A DNA stretch of 64,000 nucleotides, taken from positions 1 to 64,000 of the forward strand of contig CAKSQL010000005.1 in NCBI GenBank assembly GCA_934486735.1, in the 5' to 3' direction. Made by a program: the position numbers and the translations under genes. Below are positions 57,909 through 64,000 of this stretch, piece after piece. Source of the stretch: an uncultured Clostridia bacterium. GTDB lineage: Bacteria; Bacillota; Clostridia; UBA1381. The notes under the pieces were generated by a model. That model worked only from the letters and a program-made list of their open reading frames with translations, did not search any database and was not told the DNA's origin. Numbering within the stretch: the stretch's first letter is position 1; each line of letters starts with the position of its first letter.

Positions 57909-60544
57909 AAAAATTGCTGATTTTGGATTCGAACAGTATCATAAACCGCGCATTTTACGGAGTTCGCTACCTCTCGGCAAAGGACGGAACTCCGACCAAT
58001 GCGATATACGGATTTTTGAACATATTGCTTAAGCTGGCAGACGAGCAAAAGCCGGACTACATCTGCGCCGCGTTTGACTTGAAAGCGCCGACCTTCCGTC
58101 ACAAAATGTATGACGCTTACAAGGCTCAGCGAAAGCCGATGCCGGAGGGACTCGTCAAGCAGATGCCGATTGCAAAAGAAATCCTCTGCGCGATGAATAT
58201 AAAGCTTTTGGAGCTTGCAGGCTATGAGGCGGACGACATAATCGGAACAGTTTCGAAAAGGTGCGAAAGCGAGGGCGTCGAGTGCATGATTGCGACCGGC
58301 GACAAGGACGATTTGCAGCTTGCCTCCGACAAAACAAAGGTTATTCTGACCGTAACAAAAAGCGGTGTGAATGAGACAACCGTCTACGACGACAAGGCTG
58401 TTTTTGAAAGATATCATGTCACCCCGACCGAGTTTATAGACATAAAGGCACTCATGGGCGACGCGTCGGACAACATTCCCGGGGTCGCCGGAGTGGGCGA
58501 AAAAACCGCGATGTCACTTATTGAAAAGCACAAAAGCATTGAATATATATATGATAATATTGATGATATCGGCGTTAAGGGCGCAATGCTCGAAAAGCTG
58601 AAAAAGGGCAGGGAATCGGCATTTTTAAGCAAAAAACTTGCCACAATAGACACGAATGTACCGATTGAATTTGACATATCGGAGTGCGCATTAAACGGCG
58701 AAACGCTTGCGGAGCATGCATCGGACGAGTTTGGGGCAATGCTGAAAAAACTTGAATTGAACAGCATAATAAAGCGTTTAAAGCTTGAAGTGAAAAGCGA
58801 AAAGCAATGCGACAGCACATTTTTCGAAAAACTCGAAATGAGCGAAATAAAAGAGAAAAACGCACTTGAAAAATTTCTTGAAAATGTAAAAAAAGCGGCA
58901 TGTCTTTTTAAATTCGACGGCGACGAACTGAAAGAAGTCGGCATTGCGTACGAAAACAAAAGTGCGGCTGTGAAAATCAATGGCGAGACGCTGCCGATTA
59001 TAAAGACAGTTTTGGAGGACGGCGGAATAGAAAAGACAGTTTTCGACATAAAGGACACGGTTGTCAGACTGGGCGGCAGTATAACGCCCGCCGGGGTGTG
59101 TGACGATGTCAAGCTTATAGCCTATCTGATAGACCCTGCAAAGAGCGAGTACAGTATTTCGGGACTTTCGGAGGAATATCTCGGGGTGTCCTGCGAGGAG
59201 AACAAGGATGCGCAGGTGTCACTGTTCGATGACGAGGAAGAAAGCGAAAGCACGACCTGCCGCGAAAGCGCCTGCATCGCGCCGCTGACCGAAAAGCTGC
59301 TTGAGAAAATAAAGTCTGACGGGCAGGAAAGTCTTTACCGCGACATTGAACTGCCGCTCTCAAGGGTTCTTGCCGACATGCAGCTTGACGGAATCATGAT
59401 AGACAAGGCGGAGCTTGGGGCATTTTCCGATATGCTTGCCGAGAGAATAGACATCGTAACCGCTCAGATATATGAGCTTGCCGGCGAGGAGTTCAACGTT
59501 AATTCGCCCAAGCAGCTCGGAGTGATTCTTTTTGAAAAGCTCGGCTTAAAGGCTGTGAAAAAGACAAAGAGCGGATATTCCACCAACGCGGAGGTGCTTG
59601 AAAAGCTGAAGTACGAGCATCCGATTATTCCGCTCCTTATGGAATATCGGCAGATTTCCAAGCTGAAAAGCACGTATTGCGACGGACTTTCGGCGGTGAT
59701 AGACAAAAGCGACGGCAGAATACATTCAAACTTTACCCAGACCGTCACCGTCACCGGGAGAATCAGCTCCACCGAGCCGAATATGCAAAATATTCCGGTG
59801 AGAACCGCACTCGGGCGCGAGCTCAGAAAAATGTTTGTGGCAAAGGACGGCTGCGTTCTGATCGACGCCGACTATTCGCAGATTGAGCTGAGAGTGCTGG
59901 CGCATATGGCGGAGGATGCGCGGATGATTTCCGCATTCGAAAACGGCGAGGACATTCACACCGTTACTGCCTCACAAGTTTTGGGAATCGCTCCCGAGGA
60001 TGTCACTCCCGAGCAGCGCAGCAGCGCAAAAGCTGTCAACTTCGGAATTGTCTACGGAATCGGCGAGTACAGTCTTTCGCAGGATATTCACACAAGCGTA
60101 AAAGAAGCAAAGCGATACATCGAAAGCTATCTTGAAAAGTACAGCGGCGTGAAAGAGTATATGAACAGGATAAAGGAGCAGGCAAAAAAGGACGGATATG
60201 TCACGACCATGATGAACAGAGTGAGATATATCCCTGAGTTAAAATCATCAAATTACAATATCCGCTCATTTGGCGAAAGAGTCGCATTGAACACCCCGAT
60301 TCAGGGGACAGCGGCAGATATTATCAAGCTTGCGATGGTGAGAGTTCATAAAAGACTTGCCGAAGAAAAAATGAAATCAAGGCTTATTTTGCAGGTCCAC
60401 GACGAGCTTATAATCGAAGCTCCCGAAGATGAAAAAGAAAAAGCCGGGCAGATTTTAAAACATGAAATGGAAAACGCCGTATCGCTCAAGGTTCCGCTTA
60501 AAGTGGATATATCGTGCGGCAAGAGTTGGTACGACGCTAAGTAA
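57905..60544 (+). CDS. polA: DNA polymerase I
   Basis: Family A repair and Okazaki-maturation polymerase, 879 residues, starting at a GTG that overlaps the ung stop. The 5'-3' exonuclease domain (about 1-290) has [26 protein letters not shown] and DKDDLQL. The middle domain (about 300-480) lacks the D-x-E proofreading motifs, so 3'-5' exonuclease activity is probably lost, as in many Firmicutes. The polymerase domain carries motif [11 protein letters not shown] (from residue 653), motif [16 protein letters not shown] (about 708-722) and motif [12 protein letters not shown] (about 828-838). Confidence 0.97.
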   Translation: MKKLLILDSNSIINRAFYGVRYLSAKDGTPTNAIYGFLNILLKLADEQKPDYICAAFDLKAPTFRHKMYDAYKAQRKPMPEGLVKQMPIAKEILCAMNIKLLELAGYEADDIIGTVSKRCESEGVECMIATGDKDDLQLASDKTKVILTVTKSGVNETTVYDDKAVFERYHVTPTEFIDIKALMGDASDNIPGVAGVGEKTAMSLIEKHKSIEYIYDNIDDIGVKGAMLEKLKKGRESAFLSKKLATIDTNVPIEFDISECALNGETLAEHASDEFGAMLKKLELNSIIKRLKLEVKSEKQCDSTFFEKLEMSEIKEKNALEKFLENVKKAACLFKFDGDELKEVGIAYENKSAAVKINGETLPIIKTVLEDGGIEKTVFDIKDTVVRLGGSITPAGVCDDVKLIAYLIDPAKSEYSISGLSEEYLGVSCEENKDAQVSLFDDEEESESTTCRESACIAPLTEKLLEKIKSDGQESLYRDIELPLSRVLADMQLDGIMIDKAELGAFSDMLAERIDIVTAQIYELAGEEFNVNSPKQLGVILFEKLGLKAVKKTKSGYSTNAEVLEKLKYEHPIIPLLMEYRQISKLKSTYCDGLSAVIDKSDGRIHSNFTQTVTVTGRISSTEPNMQNIPVRTALGRELRKMFVAKDGCVLIDADYSQIELRVLAHMAEDARMISAFENGEDIHTVTASQVLGIAPEDVTPEQRSSAKAVNFGIVYGIGEYSLSQDIHTSVKEAKRYIESYLEKYSGVKEYMNRIKEQAKKDGYVTTMMNRVRYIPELKSSNYNIRSFGERVALNTPIQGTAADIIKLAMVRVHKRLAEEKMKSRLILQVHDELIIEAPEDEKEKAGQILKHEMENAVSLKVPLKVDISCGKSWYDAK

Positions 60545-60613
60545 AAAAGCCTCTTAATATTCAGAAAATGCGCAGTAATTGCGAAATTTTATACAAAAAA
60601 GGAGAGAGTATAA

Positions 60614-61672
60614 ATGAAAAAAATTGAAGACGCTGACAAAAATTTAAAGGTCAGCACAACACTCGAAGAAAAGGACATCGCATTTTTCGATGTGTCCGAA
60701 CCGCCGTTTGACATATATGGAATCACGCACACCGATTCGGGTTTCTGCCGAGTCCCAAAGGCAGTTGCGGACAATGTGAATGATGGCGTTAAGTTTTTGT
60801 CCACCAACACCGCCGGCGGCAGAGTACGTTTTAAAACCGATTCGCCATATGTGGCAATCTCGGCAAAAATGCCATATATAACCCGTTTTGCGCACATGCC
60901 GCTCACAGGAATCGCAGGCTTTGACATGTACATTTATGAAAGCGGTGAGTGCCGATTCGCGCATACGTATGTGCCGCCGTATGATATGACAAACGGTTAC
61001 GATTCGATTTATTATTTCAAAACCGGCGGCGAACATGAAATAGTTTTGAATTTTCCGCTCTACAACGATGTCTCCTCGCTTCTTATTGGGGTGAAAGAGG
61101 GCAGCAGCCTGTCAGGCGGAGGAAAGTACATAGACAAAAAGCCGGTTGTGTACTACGGTTCATCGATAACCCAGGGCGGCTGCGCATCAAGACCGGGCAA
61201 CAGCTACCAGGCGATTATTTCGCGTGCACTCGACTGCGACTATATAAATCTCGGATTCTCCGGCAGCGCACGAGCCGAGGACACGATTGCGGAATATATT
61301 GCAGAACTTGACATGAGCTGCTTTGTGTACGACTACGACCACAATGCACCGGATGCTGCACATCTTGAGAAAACTCACGAGAAAATGTTTAAGACAATCC
61401 GCACCGCGCAGCCGAATCTTCCTATAATTATGGTAACAATGCCGCTTGAAACCGATATGGACGAAATTGACAAAAGGCGCGAAATTATATATCGAACCTA
61501 TAGAAATGCGCTTGACGGCGGAGATAAAAACGTGTATTTTATAAACGGCTATGACTTTTATAAAATGTCGGGAGACAGCGGTACGGTAGACGGCTGCCAT
61601 CCGAACGATTTGGGATTTTGGCAGATGGCGGATACCATGCTGCCGATAATAAGGAAAGTATTGGGACTGTAA
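60614..61672 (+). CDS. SGNH/GDSL hydrolase with N-terminal GxDLY-type domain
   Basis: 352-residue esterase-type protein. The N-terminal beta-sandwich (about 10-170) resembles the domain that precedes SGNH_hydro_3 enzymes (GFDMYIY and PPYDMTNGYDSI). The catalytic domain starts at KPVVYYGSSITQGGCAS (nucleophile serine about 183), has NLGFSGSAR as the second block and ends with the Asp-His pair in DGCHPNDLGF (about 325). There is no signal peptide, so it is cytoplasmic. Relatives deacylate carbohydrates; the substrate here is unknown. It has its own GGAGAG site and ends at a bidirectional terminator. Confidence 0.88.
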   Translation: MKKIEDADKNLKVSTTLEEKDIAFFDVSEPPFDIYGITHTDSGFCRVPKAVADNVNDGVKFLSTNTAGGRVRFKTDSPYVAISAKMPYITRFAHMPLTGIAGFDMYIYESGECRFAHTYVPPYDMTNGYDSIYYFKTGGEHEIVLNFPLYNDVSSLLIGVKEGSSLSGGGKYIDKKPVVYYGSSITQGGCASRPGNSYQAIISRALDCDYINLGFSGSARAEDTIAEYIAELDMSCFVYDYDHNAPDAAHLEKTHEKMFKTIRTAQPNLPIIMVTMPLETDMDEIDKRREIIYRTYRNALDGGDKNVYFINGYDFYKMSGDSGTVDGCHPNDLGFWQMADTMLPIIRKVLGL

Positions 61673-61712
61673 AAAATATTGCAGACTGAATTTTCAGTCT
61701 GCAATATTTTTA
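61671..61712. terminator. Bidirectional intrinsic terminator
   Basis: AAAATATTGCAGACTGAA (61673-61690) and TTCAGTCTGCAATATTTT (61693-61710) form an 18-bp perfect stem with A and T flanks, directly after the SGNH stop codon and facing the convergent spoIIP gene. Confidence 0.88.
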
Positions 61713-61772
61713 TTTGCAAGACATCCCACACATTGGAAAAATCCAAACCGCCGCCTTATTCCTGCACAAATT

Positions 61773-62918
61773 TTATTCGGTCAAAAGTGCCGAAATCACC
61801 TCCGCCATGCGCGTTCCGCCGCGTATAGCCTCATCGAGAGTGTTCCCGTTTGAGCCGACCTCGATTATAAGGCTGCCTGTCGAAGCCTGCTGATTAAATC
61901 GCTCCTCACGCAGGATAATCGGGCGCATAAGTCCGGGGTACATTTGATTTGCTTTCCGCTGAATTTTGCATGCCAATTTCATATTCTCGCGCCAGTTATC
62001 GTGCGTCAGAACCGCATTCGAGCCGACCACAAACATACACTGGGCGGTCTTTTCGCCCGATATATCACATGCGACCTTGACCTTTGTTCCGTCCTCCCTG
62101 ACAATTCCGTCGCGGTGAACATCCAGCACGATTTTTATCGACGGCGCGGCGGCAAGATTTGCTTTGATTGTCGCCATTGCACGAGTATATGCGCCGTTGA
62201 AGGACGGATAGTCGTGAACGGTGGTATCATGCACCGTCATAATTTTTTTCGAATTAAACACGTCCGCCATTGCATTTCCGACGGCGACAATATTCTTGCT
62301 CTCGTCAAGATTTCTGTCAGATTCGCTTGTCAGATATTTATTGGTATCGCTGTCGGTAAAGCTTTCGGTCGTGTGCGTATGCAGAATCAGAATCTGCGGC
62401 TCTCCGCCGGTATTGACCTTAAATCCGAGCGGCTCGTTTGCAAGAGCGTCCGCATTGACATCTATGCTCGTCCTGTTGGAAATTTTCATCTCGCCGACCG
62501 AGTGCGATTCTGCAATCGGTTTTTCCTCCGGCGGCGGAGTGCTTTCGGCAGACGGCTTTGGCGGATTCGGCTGCTCCGGCGCGGGCGTCGGTGTGATTTT
62601 TGCGGCAAGCTCCTCGGAAAATATGGGCGAATACTCGCCGATTATGCTCTTCGCATCCTTTATATCAAATCCGAGTGCTGCCCTTATAAAATCTCCCGGC
62701 GACATATGCTCCTCATCGCTGTGCAGCTCGGAGGAAATGACCGTTTTGTAAAAGCTGTCCGACAGTGCAAGCTGCTGCTTTGAAACCGAAAAAAGTCCGG
62801 CAATTCCCCAAACAGTGAGCGCCGCGGCGGCTGCGCAGAGGATTTTTGTAATTATTTTAATCTTTGTCCCGTTGATTACTATGGTCTTGAATCTTGTCCC
62901 ATTGTTCTTCACTGCCAT
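61773..62918 (-). CDS. spoIIP: Stage II sporulation protein P
   Basis: Peptidoglycan amidase/endopeptidase of the engulfment DMP complex during endospore formation. From the ATG at 62918 (MAVKNNGTRF, with AAAGGA upstream) it has 382 residues: one membrane anchor (about 22-46), a Pro/Glu-rich linker (about 105-150) and the catalytic SpoIIP domain. The latter contains ILHTHTTESF, TVHDYPSFNGAYTRAMATIK, VLDVHRDGI, FVVGSNAVLTHDNWREN, LACKIQRKANQMYPGLMRPI, ERFNQQASTGSLIIEVGSNGNTLDEA. It is strong evidence that the organism forms spores. The longer ORF to 63077 lacks a ribosome binding site and crosses the divergent promoter. Confidence 0.94.
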   Translation of the reverse strand: MAVKNNGTRFKTIVINGTKIKIITKILCAAAAALTVWGIAGLFSVSKQQLALSDSFYKTVISSELHSDEEHMSPGDFIRAALGFDIKDAKSIIGEYSPIFSEELAAKITPTPAPEQPNPPKPSAESTPPPEEKPIAESHSVGEMKISNRTSIDVNADALANEPLGFKVNTGGEPQILILHTHTTESFTDSDTNKYLTSESDRNLDESKNIVAVGNAMADVFNSKKIMTVHDTTVHDYPSFNGAYTRAMATIKANLAAAPSIKIVLDVHRDGIVREDGTKVKVACDISGEKTAQCMFVVGSNAVLTHDNWRENMKLACKIQRKANQMYPGLMRPIILREERFNQQASTGSLIIEVGSNGNTLDEAIRGGTRMAEVISALLTE

Positions 62919-63015
62919 ACCATTCCTTTGCAATAAAATCAATTCCCGGCGAATAGGCTTTGTTTTATTAATACTTGAAAATCTCACAAAATATTCCATA
63001 TATTTTAATTTTCCG

Positions 63016-63044
63016 TTGACATAAGTATAATTGCATGATACAAT
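63016..63044 (+). promoter_or_regulatory. Sigma-A promoter of the GNAT-YoaP gene
   Basis: -35 TTGACA (63016-63021), a 17-bp spacer and -10 TACAAT (63039-63044), 60 bp before the ATG at 63104. Confidence 0.75.
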
Positions 63045-63103
63045 AGACAGCAGTGCTATATGGCTTTTTTGCAGCATAAAAATTACCGATTGGAGATTGA
63101 TTT

Positions 63104-63850
63104 ATGGAATACATTCAAGTTACAAAGGAAAATATCGAAAAAGAACATATCTGCTGCGCCATTTCAAGCAACAAAGACATACAGGTTTCGTCAAAAAAGG
63201 CATGGCTGTCCGAGCGGTTTGATGACGGTTTGGTATTTTTAAAAAGCGTTGAGCGCGGAAAATGCTTTATCGAATATATCCCTGCCGAAAATGCGTGGGT
63301 ACCGATTTCGGCGGACGGATATATGTACATCGACTGTCTGTGGATATCCGGCGCGTTCAAAGGGCATGGATATTCGACCGACCTGCTCAACTTTTGCATA
63401 GCCGACAGCAAGAAAAAAGGGGAAATCGGCTTATGCATATTATCCTCCGCCAAAAAGCGCGGCTTTCTCGCCGATCCGAAATTTTTGACTCACAAGGGAT
63501 TTTCGGTCTGCGATAAAGCGGACAACGGGATCGAACTTTGGTATCTCCCCTTTGACAGCTCTGCGCCGAAGCCGCAGTTTAAGCCATGCGCAAAAAGTGC
63601 GCACATTGACGATGCCGGCTTTGTTCTTTACTACACCAACCAATGTCCGTTCACCGCGAAATATGTCCCGATAATCGAAAATATCGCAAGGGAACGCGGA
63701 ATTACCTTTCGCGCAGTCCGTATCGAAACAAAGGAGCAGGCGCAAAATGCCCCCTCCCCGACCACTACCTATGCCCTGTTTTGGGACGGAGAATATGTGA
63801 CAAATGAAATTTTATCCGACAAAAAATTTCTTAAACTGATAGGAGAATAA
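63104..63850 (+). CDS. GNAT acetyltransferase with YoaP-like C-terminal domain
   Basis: 248-residue protein. An N-terminal GNAT domain (about 10-150) has YIDCLWISGAFKGHGYSTDLLNFCIADSKKKG, where FKGHGYS is the CoA-binding loop, followed by the GFSVCDKADNGIELWYLPF strand. A thioredoxin-like YoaP domain (about 170-245) contains LYYTNQCPFTAKYVP, YNQ-type CPxT motif included. YoaP-type proteins are known from Bacillus and Clostridia, but their substrate is not established. It is transcribed alone. Antibiotic or metabolite modification is only a guess. Confidence 0.82.
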   Translation: MEYIQVTKENIEKEHICCAISSNKDIQVSSKKAWLSERFDDGLVFLKSVERGKCFIEYIPAENAWVPISADGYMYIDCLWISGAFKGHGYSTDLLNFCIADSKKKGEIGLCILSSAKKRGFLADPKFLTHKGFSVCDKADNGIELWYLPFDSSAPKPQFKPCAKSAHIDDAGFVLYYTNQCPFTAKYVPIIENIARERGITFRAVRIETKEQAQNAPSPTTTYALFWDGEYVTNEILSDKKFLKLIGE

Positions 63851-63937
63851 TAAAAATATAACACCACAAAGCAAAAAATGTCATGAAAGAGTTCTTGAAT
63901 TGTAGTATAATGAGTATAGTCGAAAGGAGGAAATGAC

Positions 63938-64000
63938 ATGGACTGGATTACGGGCTTGCAGCGCGCACTCGATTATGTGGAGGAAAATATAACCGAGCAA
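63938..64000 (+). CDS. AraC-family regulator (N-terminal fragment, cut by window edge)
   Basis: The first 21 codons of a gene starting MDWITGLQRALDYVEENITEQ, preceded by AAAGGAGG at 63923-63930. This opening is typical of AraC/GyrI-type regulators, whose first helix reads ITGLQRALDYIEENI before the HTH. A -10 TATAAT at 63906-63911 with a weak ATGAAA at -35 (17-bp spacing) lies upstream. The rest is outside the window. Confidence 0.7.
   Translation, partial: MDWITGLQRALDYVEENITEQ

Overview
The window reads as a chromosomal segment of a Gram-positive, endospore-forming anaerobe of the class Clostridia. The evidence is spoIIP and a SigB/SigF/SigG-type sigma factor (sporulation), gdpP-rplI-dnaB in the order usual for Firmicutes, SLH-domain surface proteins, a FeoAAB ferrous-iron operon with a Cys-rich accessory protein, AGGAGG-type ribosome binding sites with frequent TTG/GTG starts, and sigma-A promoters of the form TTGACA-17-TATAAT. 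I cannot name a genus. No rRNA, tRNA, CRISPR array, prophage or transposase gene was seen.

Layout. 0-4 kb: dnaB, rplI and gdpP (c-di-AMP phosphodiesterase). 4-9.9 kb: a short UxuA-like sugar-acid dehydratase, a wall amidase, a YARHG lipoprotein, a dipeptidase, yraN and rnhB. 10-14.8 kb: a DUF4364 regulator and an iron operon (two feoA, feoB, a Cys-rich protein, a DUF2325 protein), preceded by a heavy-metal-domain membrane protein; both iron promoters carry the same GGTTAG-N6-CTAAC operator. 14.9-26 kb: housekeeping genes (DMT transporter, GNAT, pgcA, uppP, cytidylate-kinase-like, lytic transglycosylase, coaE, TM2 protein, rarA, MATE), an ACT-ACT-metallo-beta-lactamase fusion and a flavoprotein remnant.

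26-49 kb is a carbohydrate-utilisation locus. A membrane-anchored AraC regulator is divergent from a solute-binding lipoprotein and two permeases. These are followed on the same strand by five large secreted proteins that share a laminin-G-like fold and/or clan GH-A catalytic domains, and by two SLH-domain proteins; a BNR sialidase-fold protein lies at the far edge. No transporter ATPase is encoded here, so one is probably shared from elsewhere. The likely logic is surface attachment through SLH proteins, extracellular cleavage by two related GH-A enzymes, uptake by the ABC permease and sensing by the AraC protein. The substrate is not readable from sequence alone. 49-64 kb: a heterodimeric ABC exporter with one degenerate ATP site, the sigma factor, a membrane protein of unknown function, a ptsI-like gene without ptsH, ung-polA, an SGNH hydrolase, spoIIP, a GNAT-YoaP protein and the start of an AraC gene.

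The most unusual content is between the genes. At least three kinds of miniature, transposase-less repeats occur: (1) hairpin units of about 105 bp directly after stop codons (near 1-205, 16.4, 21.1 and 32.7 kb) with a shared core and compensatory changes in their stems; (2) TA-flanked MITE-like elements with termini of about 25 bp (49.5, 53.4 and 56.8 kb), related through internal modules to a 279-bp element at 7.25 kb; (3) a leader element before two genes (7.2 and 9.1 kb; a degenerate form may precede pgcA) in which a hairpin loop is complementary to the ribosome-binding region, with covarying bases. At 7.2 kb an element of the second kind is nested inside one of the third.
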